A stretch of DNA of 64,000 nt from an uncultured Prochlorococcus sp. (GTDB lineage Bacteria > Cyanobacteriota > Cyanobacteriia > PCC-6307 > Cyanobiaceae): assembly GCA_902560875.1 (NCBI GenBank), contig CACENO010000001.1:1-64000 (forward strand), written 5' to 3'. The first letter of the stretch is position 1. Each line of letters starts with the position of its first letter. Under the pieces are notes generated by a model. The model had not been told where the DNA came from, did no database searches, and worked only from the letters and a program-made list of their open reading frames with translations. A program made the translations under genes and the position numbers. Of this stretch, positions 30,089 through 38,063 are shown in pieces.

Positions 30089-30895
30089 ATGTCAAAGTTA
30101 AAACCTTGGTTGGAACTTAAAAATATTGATGCTTATGTACAAAATACGAAAATTTTTTCTAATTTAAATCTATCCCTCTATTACAATGAAAATGTTATTA
30201 TATTAGGTCCAAATGGAGCAGGTAAAACTACACTTGTTAAGCTAATTGATAAAACCATATATCCAGTTATAAAAAACAATTCATATCTCAGGTTTTTTGA
30301 CCAGAAAAATATATCCCTTTGGGAGGTTAGATCTCAAATTGGTTTTGTATCTAAGGAAATTTCTAACCGTATCCCTCATAATGCAAGCGGAATTGAAGTA
30401 ATATCATCTGGTTTCCTAGGAAGAAATTCCCTACGAAACTCACATCCGATTGATAAAGTTCAAAATCAAATTGTACACGAAATAATGCAAATGCTTTCTA
30501 TTGTACACTTGGGAGTTGCTTGTTATGGAAGTCTATCTGATGGAGAAAAAAGAATATTAATAATTGCTAGGGCACTTATAAATAACCCTCAAATTCTTGT
30601 ACTTGATGAACCACTTATAAACTTAGATATTAGATCAAGGTTCCAGATACTAAATATCCTAGGGAAGCTTTACCATCAAAATACTACTATTATACAAGTA
30701 ACACATGATTTGGACAATATTTCTAAAAAAATTACCAGAGTCCTACTACTAAAAGGAGGAAAGATAATTAAAGACGGAAGTCCTAATCAATGTCTGAAAT
30801 CTGATATTTTGAGTAAAGTATATGAGACACCTATAGAAGTAATTAGCACAAAGGATTTTTACAAAGTATTACCTCTACAAAGTTATTCAGATTAG
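30089..30895 (+). CDS. ABC transporter ATP-binding protein (COG1119 type)
   Basis: 268 residues. Walker A GPNGAGKTT at 40-48, signature LSDGEKRILIIARAL at 149-163, Walker B ILVLDEPLINLD at 169-180 and an H-loop Q-V-T-H-D. It resembles the ModF/YlmA-like group. There is no permease gene next to it, so it is an orphan ATPase whose partner must be elsewhere, or it may act outside transport. It starts 78 bases after flavodoxin and may be read from the same or a separate promoter. Its 3' end overlaps the convergent zinc-ribbon gene by 9 bases. Confidence 0.85.
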   Translation: MSKLKPWLELKNIDAYVQNTKIFSNLNLSLYYNENVIILGPNGAGKTTLVKLIDKTIYPVIKNNSYLRFFDQKNISLWEVRSQIGFVSKEISNRIPHNASGIEVISSGFLGRNSLRNSHPIDKVQNQIVHEIMQMLSIVHLGVACYGSLSDGEKRILIIARALINNPQILVLDEPLINLDIRSRFQILNILGKLYHQNTTIIQVTHDLDNISKKITRVLLLKGGKIIKDGSPNQCLKSDILSKVYETPIEVISTKDFYKVLPLQSYSD

Positions 30896-31090
30896 TACAA
30901 CTAGTAAAATAAATATAAAAACTATTATATATATATAGTTTTTTTTATTGAATGATTTAATCTGTTTCCTTTGTCTTGATTTCCTTGATCCAGCTGGTGT
31001 CCCACATATTCTACAAATCAAACGTCCTGCAAGAGCTCTATCTGCCCTGAAGCTGGTAGACCCACAATTTTGACATTTGATGGCTCTCAT
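30887..31090 (-). CDS. Small zinc-ribbon protein with C-terminal membrane helix
   Basis: 67 residues when started at the ATG giving MRAIKCQNCGSTSFRADRA; an upstream in-frame extension to 31153 looks less like a real N-terminus. Two CxxC pairs, CQNC (6-9) and CRIC (about 26-29), form a zinc-ribbon. After a basic linker (GSRKSRQRKQIKSFNKK) a single hydrophobic helix (YIYIIVFIFILLVVLI) ends the protein. A membrane-tethered zinc-binding protein is likely; its role is unknown. Confidence 0.65.
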   Translation of the reverse strand: MRAIKCQNCGSTSFRADRALAGRLICRICGTPAGSRKSRQRKQIKSFNKKNYIYIIVFIFILLVVLI

Positions 31091-31213
31091 GAAATATAAA
31101 ATGCATAACCCAGCCAGTTTAAGTAATGGTAGCTTTTTGTAGCCAATCCCCATTGGACAAATTAAATGCTTTGTAGCTTATGTTCTTTATATAATTATTG
31201 TAAAATCTCCAAC

Positions 31214-31951
31214 CTAGGAGTGGCTCCTTAAAAAGTTAAGTGGTTTAGACATATTTTGTGAATAAGATAATAAACTAGTAGGTCTATACTCAAAAAGTAT
31301 ATTTCCTTGAGAATCCAATAGAAAAGTACCACCTCTTTGAGTTAGGTATGTTTTATTCTTAAAATATAAATCTATATTGGAAAGAATTTCGATCATATTT
31401 AGCAACCTTAAAGTAGCCAATTCAAATGGTCTTTGAAAGCCAACACCACCAGCTTGCTTAAAGACTGCACCATTAAAACTAGGGATAAACTTCAAATCAA
31501 TACTGTGATCAGAAGGAAATATCTGATTAGCTTCTTTATCTCCAAGATAACCTCTGAATACCTCTTTTAATGTTCCTGGTGATCTAAAGCCTGAACACAT
31601 TAAAAGCAAATTAAGCCAAGGGTCAATCGGAAGTGATAACCCTTTATATAGTCCTAATTGGGTATGTATATTATTATTATTAACAACTGTTATAAGTTCA
31701 CGAGGCAATTTAGTGAAATCACAGAATTTCTCTTTTGATAATGAATCTCCTATGCCTATAATTTGTAATTTGATTCTCGATTGTTCAATTAACCGATAAC
31801 TATTTACAATTGATTGTGCATATTCAAAACTGTCAAAATCACCAAGAATACCAAAAATTATAAATAAGTACTTATAGTTATGCCCCTTCTCCGCTCTTAT
31901 CCTTTCAATAAGTGGTCCAATATTTGACTCACTACAATTCTTTTCGCGCAT
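31214..31951 (-). CDS. AhpC/TSA-like thioredoxin-fold protein without catalytic Cys
   Basis: 245 residues from ATG. It resembles cyanobacterial AhpC/TSA-family proteins: a core strand YLFIIFGILGDFDSFEYAQSIVNSY, an internal FRGYLGDKEANQIF segment and a C-terminal LLDSQGNILFEYRP hairpin. Where a peroxiredoxin has its peroxidatic TxxC, this protein reads GDFDSFEY and has no cysteine, so peroxidase activity by the usual mechanism is unlikely. Located next to the ferritin gene, transcribed divergently, with a 132-base shared upstream region. Confidence 0.65.
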   Translation of the reverse strand: MREKNCSESNIGPLIERIRAEKGHNYKYLFIIFGILGDFDSFEYAQSIVNSYRLIEQSRIKLQIIGIGDSLSKEKFCDFTKLPRELITVVNNNNIHTQLGLYKGLSLPIDPWLNLLLMCSGFRSPGTLKEVFRGYLGDKEANQIFPSDHSIDLKFIPSFNGAVFKQAGGVGFQRPFELATLRLLNMIEILSNIDLYFKNKTYLTQRGGTFLLDSQGNILFEYRPTSLLSYSQNMSKPLNFLRSHS

Positions 31952-32083
31952 TAATTTCTTCTGATTATTTTCCTTAACACCTTACAATGAAACATTAAAT
32001 TTAGAATATTTCGTTGCTGTTATATTTTGACTATTTTCTAAAATCCACTAAAATCAGTAAAATTGATAAGGGTTTTGATTCTT

Positions 32084-32599
32084 ATGCAAGAGCTAACTAG
32101 AGCTATAAACAATCATTTATCATGTGAATTTCAGGCTAGTCATACATATCTTGCGATGTCAATCTGGTTAAGAGAAAGAGATCTGGCTGGATTCTCATTA
32201 TATATGCAAAAAAAAAGCCAAGAAGAAAGAGGCCACGCCGACAGGCTGATTGCCTATTTGGTTGATTGTGATGAGCAGGTGGAGCTTCCTAGTGTTGAAG
32301 CGCCTCAAAGAAGTTGGACTTCAGCTCAAACACTTTTTGACAACGTCTATGAAATGGAACAAGCAGTTACAGCTTCAATTAACCGAATTTATTCGATTGC
32401 AGAAAAGGCGGGCGAAAGAAGTGCTACAGCAATGCTTGATTGGTTTGTAGCAGAACAACTACAAGAAGAAGCTGAAGCTCGCTTTGTTAGAAAAAGACTT
32501 CGTTTGGCGGGTGACAACAGCGCAGCTTTACTACTTTTAGACCAACAATTCCTTGATGGCACTGCCCTCACAACAGTCAAGGGTGGACCAGGACAATAA
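32084..32599 (+). CDS. Ferritin (non-heme)
   Basis: 171 residues from the ATG giving MQELTRAINNHLSCEF; a TTG seven codons upstream is in frame but unneeded. It is a four-helix ferritin with canonical ferroxidase ligands: Glu in NHLSCEFQASHTYL, Glu and His in SQEERGHADRL, Glu in YEMEQAVTASI, and Glu/Gln in the fourth helix (AEQLQEEAEA). It oxidises and stores iron as ferric mineral in a 24-mer shell. It precedes the Pcb antenna gene by 233 bases, with separate promoters likely. Confidence 0.95.
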   Translation: MQELTRAINNHLSCEFQASHTYLAMSIWLRERDLAGFSLYMQKKSQEERGHADRLIAYLVDCDEQVELPSVEAPQRSWTSAQTLFDNVYEMEQAVTASINRIYSIAEKAGERSATAMLDWFVAEQLQEEAEARFVRKRLRLAGDNSAALLLLDQQFLDGTALTTVKGGPGQ

Positions 32600-32648
32600 A
32601 AATAGGAAGGCAAATATTTAAATATATGATTAGTGAATGACAATTAAA

Positions 32649-32678
32649 TTGATAGTTTCAATACCCCTTAGGTATCAA
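32649..32678. promoter_or_regulatory. Inverted-repeat element upstream of pcb
   Basis: ATACC (32661-32665) and GGTAT (32671-32675) face each other across CCTTA, and the outer words TTGATA (32649-32654) and TATCAA (32673-32678) are also complementary. The element lies between ferritin and the antenna gene and could be an operator or a weak terminator-like stem. No T-run follows. Role is inference. Confidence 0.25.
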
Positions 32679-32832
32679 AACATAGAATCTTTGAAGAAAT
32701 TACTTGTAAATTCTGTAACAAGTTAATGTTCCAAAGGAAGACAAATTAAAAACTATATTAAGCCCTGTAAAGAGAATAAGCATGATTGGTCAATTAAAAA
32801 TATCCTGATTTCGCCCTTTTAATTTTATTCTC

Positions 32833-33888
32833 GTGCAGACCTACGGGAACCCCAATGTTACCTACGCGTGGTACGCGGGTAATACTGGAGTTACAAACCG
32901 CTCAGGCCGTTTTATTGCCTCGCATATTGGTCATACAGGATTAATTTGCTTTGGAGCTGGTGCTAACACCCTTTTCGAACTTGCCCGCTACAACCCTTCT
33001 TTGCCTATGGGCGAACAAGGGCTAGTTGTACTTCCTCATTTGGCTGGTCTTGGAATCGGTGGAATTGAAAATGGAGTAATTACTGAGCCTTACGCATTGA
33101 CAGTAGTTGCTGTACTTCACTTAATTTTTTCTGCTGTTTATGCTGGTGGAGCAATGCTCCACTCATTTAGATATAAAGAGAAATTAGAAGAGTATCCCCA
33201 AGGTTCAAGACCAAACAAATTTGCTTTTGATTGGACCGATCCAAATAGACTCACATCTATTCTTGGCCACCACCTTTGTTTCCTAGCACTTGGCTGTGTT
33301 CAATTCGTTGAATGGGCTAAATACCACGGGATTTATGACACTGCAACAGGCACTGTCCGCAAAGTTGAATACAACCTTGATCTTGGAGCTATCTGGGCTC
33401 ATCAAGCAGACTTCCTCTCTATAAATAGCTTGGAAGATGTAATGGGTGGACATGCATTCCTAGCTTTCTTCATGGCTGCTGGTGCTGCCTTCCATATTTT
33501 CACTAGCAACTTTGGTGAATACACAGAATTCAAGGGCAAAGGTCTCCTTGGCGCAGAGTGGGTACTATCAACATCACTAGCAGGTGCTGCGTATACAGCA
33601 TTTGTAGCTGCATTCTGGTGCTCTACTAATACAACTATTTACCCAACAGAACTATATGGAGAGGTTCTTAATCTCAAGTTAGAAATTGCTCCATACTTCT
33701 TAGACACTGCATCTTTGGCTGAAGGTGCTCATACAGGTCGTTCTTGGTTAGCTAACTTCCATTATTATGTTGGCTTTTTCTACCTCCAAGGACACCTATG
33801 GCATGGATTGAGAGCTATGGGATTTGACTTCCGTAGAGTGGGAGAAATCTTTAACAATCTTGAATCCAATAAAATCTCAGCTGGCTAA
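32833..33888 (+). CDS. pcb: IsiA-type chlorophyll a/b-binding antenna (Pcb)
   Basis: 351 residues starting at GTG, giving the diagnostic MQTYGNPNVTYAWYAGNTG of the CP43-like Pcb/IsiA family. Six transmembrane helices with paired histidines (FIASHIGHTGLI; LGHHLCFLALG; GGHAFLAFFMAAGAAFHIF; FHYYVGFFYLQGHLWHG) bind divinyl chlorophyll. Relatives form antenna rings around photosystem I under iron limitation (IsiA) or serve as the main antenna (PcbA). Placement beside ferritin, flavodoxin and FutC suggests the iron-responsive type. A strong terminator follows. Confidence 0.95.
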   Translation: MQTYGNPNVTYAWYAGNTGVTNRSGRFIASHIGHTGLICFGAGANTLFELARYNPSLPMGEQGLVVLPHLAGLGIGGIENGVITEPYALTVVAVLHLIFSAVYAGGAMLHSFRYKEKLEEYPQGSRPNKFAFDWTDPNRLTSILGHHLCFLALGCVQFVEWAKYHGIYDTATGTVRKVEYNLDLGAIWAHQADFLSINSLEDVMGGHAFLAFFMAAGAAFHIFTSNFGEYTEFKGKGLLGAEWVLSTSLAGAAYTAFVAAFWCSTNTTIYPTELYGEVLNLKLEIAPYFLDTASLAEGAHTGRSWLANFHYYVGFFYLQGHLWHGLRAMGFDFRRVGEIFNNLESNKISAG

Positions 33889-33930
33889 TAACCTCATGTA
33901 AATGAGTAATTAGCTTCGAAGAGTATATTA

Positions 33931-33960
33931 AAAGCCCTTTAATTAAAGGGCTTTTTTTTT
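33931..33960 (+). terminator. Rho-independent terminator of pcb
   Basis: A 24-base perfect palindrome built on AAAGCCC/GGGCTTT with an AT centre, followed by a run of Ts, 43 bases after the antenna stop codon. Its strength fits a highly expressed transcript. Confidence 0.92.
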
Positions 33961-34293
33961 ATAAAATATCGGAATAATATTTAAAAGCTCCCTGTAAAAA
34001 CAAACCTTATTCATAAAATGTATGTTCTTTCAAAATCATAATTATCAATTTTTCCAATATAAATAAGATCATCAATTAAAATGTGAGCCCAAATTCATAA
34101 TTAAAAAAAACTTTATTTGAAAACAAAAACATAGATGTGAAAAACCTGTGAAATATGTACCAAATATCACAAATTGACCTGTCATAAGACAAATTTCTCT
34201 CAACAAGTCAATTGCTATTGAGAATCGCTTGCAAAAGCGGAGGGTTTCGTTATAGGTTGAGATCTGTTCTCAACAAGCTGCATTTAGCCACAA
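33961..34293 (+). other. Long upstream region of the Crp-family gene
   Basis: About 330 bases between the pcb terminator and the regulator ATG. It holds three TGTGA words (34082, 34136, 34147) and one TCACA (34167), half-sites of a Crp/NtcA-type operator, and a 10-bp direct repeat TCTCAACAAG at 34198 and 34268. GAGAATCGCTTGC near 34220 has partial likeness to an iron box. No gene was seen. Confidence 0.45.
34082..34171. promoter_or_regulatory. Cluster of Crp-like half-sites upstream of regulator gene
   Basis: TGTGA at 34082-34086, 34136-34140 and 34147-34151, and TCACA at 34167-34171. The last two form an inverted pair with 15 bases between, longer than the classical 6, so the match to a Crp box is imperfect. 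The setting suggests autoregulation by the downstream Crp-family protein (inference). Confidence 0.25.
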
Positions 34294-34884
34294 ATGAGCT
34301 TCCGTTTCCTACCAGACGAACCAGTATCAACGGTGAGGGTCCCTACTGGTCAATCAGTATTAATAGATACTTCATCCAGGTCAGGCTTTAGCTGCATAGA
34401 AGTACTAGAAGGGGTTGCACGAGTTTATTGTCCATGTGAAGAGACCGAAGGAATGACACTCGCATTCCTACAAGCTGATGATCAGCTAAGGACAGATCGC
34501 CTTTGTAGCGAAGGTGTATGCGTTGAAGCATTGACACCTCTTCGCTTTAGAAGTGATGCAGAAGCAAACGATAATGGATTCGACCCTGTTAATGAATGGA
34601 CACTTCAATTACTGAGAATTAGACACCTCGGAAGTGCAGAAATGCGTCTTCAGGCATTATTAGCACTTCTTGTGAACAGGCTGGGGCGAAGATGTGGAGA
34701 TTGGTGTCAGCTTCCATTTCGCCTCACCCACGAAAGGATAGGCGAACTAATTGGATCAACCAGGGTTACATCAACGCGTCTTATTTCAAGACTTAGAGCA
34801 GAACAATTGCTTGTCGTGCCAACTGGAGAACCAATTTTACGACTTGCTCCTACATTAATAGAAAGTGCTCCTTTGGCCGCCTGA
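34294..34884 (+). CDS. Crp/Fnr-family transcriptional regulator
   Basis: 196 residues from ATG. An N-terminal cyclic-nucleotide-binding-like beta barrel (residues 5-90) is shorter than in Crp. The C-terminal winged helix (144-173) reads LTHERIGELIGSTRVTSTRLISRLRAEQLL, with a recognition helix like that of NtcA and Crp. The barrel has two cysteines (CPCEE, 46 and 48) and lacks an obvious cAMP-binding RxS motif, so the ligand is unknown. Sitting between the antenna and ferritin genes, it is a candidate regulator of the iron cluster. Confidence 0.9.
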   Translation: MSFRFLPDEPVSTVRVPTGQSVLIDTSSRSGFSCIEVLEGVARVYCPCEETEGMTLAFLQADDQLRTDRLCSEGVCVEALTPLRFRSDAEANDNGFDPVNEWTLQLLRIRHLGSAEMRLQALLALLVNRLGRRCGDWCQLPFRLTHERIGELIGSTRVTSTRLISRLRAEQLLVVPTGEPILRLAPTLIESAPLAA

Positions 34885-34898
34885 TTTTTAATAATATA

Positions 34899-35165
34899 AT
34901 GTTATTAACAGCCTATTCATCTAATAGTTTGATCGGAAGCCTTTCACGTGAAGCAAATCTAATTAGAAGGAGGGTTTATAAAATCATTATGTCCTTACCT
35001 AGCTGCAATAGCAAACCTTTAATTTCAAGACTTAATGAAGAATTTAAGATTCTAGAAGAAAGAAGACAAGACATACTAAGTATAGCCTTGGAATTACAAA
35101 ATAATAAATTAATTGAATCTTTATCTATTGAATATCTTATTGAGATCTGCAAAAGGCCTGTCTAA
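34899..35165 (+). CDS. Small protein downstream of Crp-family regulator, unknown function
   Basis: 88 residues, ATG 14 bases after the regulator's stop, so probably cotranscribed. It is mainly helical and charged (SREANLIRRRVYKIIMSL; SRLNEEFKILEERRQDILSIALELQNNKLIESLSIEYLIEICKRP), consistent with a small coiled-coil protein. No family recognised. The tight spacing suggests a partner or modulator of the regulator (inference). It is convergent with the second ferritin gene, 23 bases apart. Confidence 0.6.
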   Translation: MLLTAYSSNSLIGSLSREANLIRRRVYKIIMSLPSCNSKPLISRLNEEFKILEERRQDILSIALELQNNKLIESLSIEYLIEICKRPV

Positions 35166-35188
35166 TATTAGTTATCTACAATATTTAC

Positions 35189-35737
35189 TTAAACATTCAA
35201 TTCACTATCAATTATTAGTAAAGCTGATGGTTGGTTGTTTGCAAATTTAACTTTACCAAGAAGATAAGCAAATTCATCCTCTGAATTTGTTTGGCCTTGT
35301 ATCACAGGATCTAAAAAAACAGTTGATCTAAAATCTGAATGCCTTTCTGCTATTGCATATAATTGGTGCAAGGATGTCGTAACATCAGATTCCATTTGAA
35401 ATGCTGCTATAAAGATATCTTCAATTGAGCTCCAATCCTGTTTAGGTGCAGCTAATTCTTCTAAATTGACAGACTGACCTCGAGCAATCAAATAATCAGC
35501 AAATTCACTTGCATGAACCTGTTCATTCTCGGATTCTTTCTTAAAAAATTTAGAGAAGCCTCTAAGCTCTCTTTCAGCAAACCAAATGTTAAATCCAAAA
35601 TATTGAGCACTTGCACTTCTTTCCATTGTTAAATGCTGATGCAATGATTCAACAAGCTCAGCAGGCATGGCCTCAGCCATTGCCCTGCCTGTAGGACCAA
35701 TTGCAACCTTGAGGGACGCTGGTTTAAGAGTTGTCAT
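35189..35737 (-). CDS. Divergent ferritin-like protein
   Basis: 182 residues from the ATG giving MTTLKPASLKVAIGPTGRAM; upstream in-frame codons are unlikely to be used. The first three ferroxidase ligand segments are kept (LTMERSASAQYF; KESENEQVHASEF; QMESDVTTSL). In the fourth helix the normal EQxxEE reads GQTNSED, so by alignment with E. coli FtnA the residues equivalent to Glu126 and Glu130 are replaced. Iron oxidation or the iron-entry pathway may differ from the other ferritin in this window. It sits in the iron cluster, opposite in strand to the regulator. Confidence 0.88.
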   Translation of the reverse strand: MTTLKPASLKVAIGPTGRAMAEAMPAELVESLHQHLTMERSASAQYFGFNIWFAERELRGFSKFFKKESENEQVHASEFADYLIARGQSVNLEELAAPKQDWSSIEDIFIAAFQMESDVTTSLHQLYAIAERHSDFRSTVFLDPVIQGQTNSEDEFAYLLGKVKFANNQPSALLIIDSELNV

Positions 35738-35894
35738 GCTTTTTAGTTGTCTATGAACATAAATTTGCCTTAAAGAAAAAAAAAGGCTACGTATCAAATG
35801 TTACTTCAATTTTAACTAAAAAAAAGTTAATGCAACCAAAGTCCCTTAAAGACTAGTATTAGAAAAGTTCTAAGTCTTGCAGGTTCTTACTAAG

Positions 35895-36029
35895 ATGTCT
35901 GAGCCATTTGGAATCTTCAGCAAAGAAAGTAAAGCCATAAGCCAAATTATTAGAGCTAATAAGAAGAAAAATTGTAAAAAGGGTAAGTGTTCAAATTGGA
36001 AAGGTGGGAAATGTAAATGCGGCCATTAA
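35895..36029 (+). CDS. 44-residue Cys-rich basic peptide, candidate metal-binding protein
   Basis: ATG frame of 44 codons ending in TAA. After MSEPFGIFSKESKAISQIIRANKKK comes a C-terminal half with four cysteines and a final His: CKKGKCSNWKGGKCKCGH. The spacing C-x4-C, then C-x-C-G-H, recalls metallothioneins and other soft-metal chelators, though it is shorter than cyanobacterial SmtA. It lies one base from the stop of the convergent ferric-iron ABC ATPase gene and beside a ferritin. Coding is supported by clean composition; function is inference. Confidence 0.6.
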   Translation: MSEPFGIFSKESKAISQIIRANKKKNCKKGKCSNWKGGKCKCGH

Positions 36030-36030
36030 T

Positions 36031-37092
36031 TTACTTTAAAGGACAATGAATACATCCTGGGAAAAGCAATCCATAGTCATCATGTCTAAAATTTATAAAG
36101 CAATTATCACCAGGTCTTAAAGGATTATCAATAGGATGCCAAATCCTATAAATATAGGATTCTAATTGAACTCTGAGATGCCAATGAGTTCCGTGAAACT
36201 CTAAAGCCTTAACTACTGCATTTCCATCAGGATGCTTTTTAACCTCAAGGCATTGTTCACCCAAGATCAATTGACTAGGTGAATTCAAAGTATTAATGCA
36301 AGGATTAGATATCGTTCCAAGAGGTGTTTGAATATCTGGTCCAAAAATATTAACTGGAATAATATTTCTTTGTAAAACAAAGCTAGCAACAAAAGGAGTT
36401 GCAGGCTTATGAACTATTTCAGAAGGAGTTGAACATTGATCAAAATTCCCCTCACTCATGACAGCTACTCTATCGCAAATTGCCAAAGCCTCTTCTGGAT
36501 CATGTGTAACTAAAATTCCACTAGCCGAGCAACTACTAAGCACATCTGACAATTGACTACGTAGTTTTAAGCGCACTTCTACATCAAGATTAGAGAAAGG
36601 TTCATCTAAAACAACAATTGAATTGCCGGGTGCTAAGGCTCTTGCTAAGGCTAGACGCTGTCTCTGTCCTCCTGAAAGTTGGTGAGGGTATCTTGTCTTG
36701 AATTCATAAAGGCCTAAAAGATCTAATAGCCATTTTGCTCTACTTTTGTCTTGTCCCTTTTTTAAACCAAAGCATGCATTTCTCCAAGTATCTAAATGAG
36801 GAAATAAAGCATAATCTTGAAAAACCATTCCTATTCCTCGTCTTTCAGGAGGAACCAAATAGTCTGGTGTAGCAACTGTTATGTCATTTAAAGAGATAGT
36901 TCCATGACTTGGTTTCTCGAAACCTGCTATCAATCTAAGCAAAGTTGTTTTACCACAACCAGAAGGACCAAGTAGTCCAACCAGTTCGCCCTTCCTAAGA
37001 GAAAAATTGACCGATTGGATTGTCCAATGATCAGATCCATTAGATGGATATTTGAACCATGTATCTTCTATTTTCAAACAAGAAGAATTCAA
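36031..37092 (-). CDS. futC: Ferric-iron ABC transporter ATPase (FutC/FbpC type)
   Basis: 353 residues. Walker A GPSGCGKTT at 42-50, signature LSGGQRQRLALARAL at 138-152, Walker B VVLDEPFSNLD at 159-169 and an H-loop LVTHDPEEA. The C-terminal third is a TOBE-like regulatory domain. Overall it resembles FbpC/FutC, which energises ferric iron import with a FutB permease and a FutA binding protein encoded elsewhere. A spermidine/thiamine importer ATPase is the main alternative, but the setting among ferritins and flavodoxin favours iron. Confidence 0.82.
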   Translation of the reverse strand: MNSSCLKIEDTWFKYPSNGSDHWTIQSVNFSLRKGELVGLLGPSGCGKTTLLRLIAGFEKPSHGTISLNDITVATPDYLVPPERRGIGMVFQDYALFPHLDTWRNACFGLKKGQDKSRAKWLLDLLGLYEFKTRYPHQLSGGQRQRLALARALAPGNSIVVLDEPFSNLDVEVRLKLRSQLSDVLSSCSASGILVTHDPEEALAICDRVAVMSEGNFDQCSTPSEIVHKPATPFVASFVLQRNIIPVNIFGPDIQTPLGTISNPCINTLNSPSQLILGEQCLEVKKHPDGNAVVKALEFHGTHWHLRVQLESYIYRIWHPIDNPLRPGDNCFINFRHDDYGLLFPGCIHCPLK

Positions 37093-37353
37093 AATCTTAT
37101 TTACTAAAGGGAAGTCCTACCCATTGGAGAAGGTAATGAGATAAAAGAGATTTTTACCAATATAAAATTTTGAACGTTAAATCCGCGTCGACCTATAGAC
37201 CAGTATTAAGCCTCTGCTGTAACTCATGTATCATCTACAGGTATCTTTTGTTACACATTAAAAAGCGGAAAACTGCCTTCATGTCAAATAAACGCAAAAT
37301 ATAAATAGAAAAGATATCATTGAGTTGAATTTATTACTAAATTTTTTCAGTTA

Positions 37354-37364
37354 TATAATATAAT
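37354..37364 (+). promoter_or_regulatory. Candidate -10 elements upstream of TVP38-like gene
   Basis: Two overlapping TATAAT words at 37354-37359 and 37359-37364, about 30 bases before the proposed start. The roughly 300-base region from 37093 shows no gene or stem-loop and must also contain the divergent futC promoter. Confidence 0.35.
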
Positions 37365-37390
37365 TTGAAAATAATGATGACAGGAGTGTA

Positions 37391-38062
37391 GTGCTCAATA
37401 TTAATCTTAATCTTAATGGAATGAGTAAAGTCTTCCTCAAATTTCTAAAAATAATAATACTAACAACATTTTTAGTATTATTAGTATATTACTTAAACAA
37501 ATATGGCTTAGAAACACTAAGAAATGAAGTTAATAAAATTGGGATATGGGCTCCATTGGGTATATTTGTACTGAGATTTACAAGTGTGATTATTCCAGCA
37601 CTGCCAAGCACAGCATATTCGATCTTGGCAGGAGCATTACTTGGATTCGAGAAGGGAATATTAATAATCTGTATGTCAGATCTAGTTTCATGTACTACAA
37701 GTTTTTTTATAGCTAGGTCTTTTGGTAAAAACATTATAAGAAATATTTTTGGAAATAATTTTATAATTAAAATTGAAAAAATAAGTAAAAAGCACCTTGA
37801 AAACAATTTTTTTCTTATGACTGGGTTCCTAATGACAGGTTTATTTGATTTCGTAAGCTATGCAATAGGTCTTACTAAAACCTCGTATAAAAGATTTCTT
37901 CCTGCTCTTATTATTAGCATATTACTATCAAATCCTCCAATAGTAGCATTAGGTGCAGGGCTCCTAGAAGGAGGCAAAAAATTTGTTTTTGTAGGCCTAC
38001 TGGGTATTTTTATACTAGCAATTATCTCAAATCAAATAACAAGAAAATCTACTATCAACTAA
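37391..38062 (+). CDS. TVP38/TMEM64 (SNARE-associated) family membrane protein
   Basis: 223 residues from GTG; an ATG ten codons later (MSKVFLKFLK) is an equally good start. Five to six hydrophobic segments. The family core (PALPSTAYSILAGALLGFEKGILIICMSDLVSCTTSFFIARSFGKNI) is near residues 65-115 and matches the VTT/DedA-like domain of TVP38/TMEM64 proteins, thought to act as lipid scramblases or in membrane homeostasis. One base separates its stop from the nth start, suggesting a shared transcript. Confidence 0.85.
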   Translation: MLNINLNLNGMSKVFLKFLKIIILTTFLVLLVYYLNKYGLETLRNEVNKIGIWAPLGIFVLRFTSVIIPALPSTAYSILAGALLGFEKGILIICMSDLVSCTTSFFIARSFGKNIIRNIFGNNFIIKIEKISKKHLENNFFLMTGFLMTGLFDFVSYAIGLTKTSYKRFLPALIISILLSNPPIVALGAGLLEGGKKFVFVGLLGIFILAIISNQITRKSTIN

Positions 38063-38063
38063 A

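Noticed and set aside
27469-37092. Iron island as a horizontally transferred block
   Set aside because: Base composition looks like that of its neighbours, there are no mobility genes, and the families are core in cyanobacteria.
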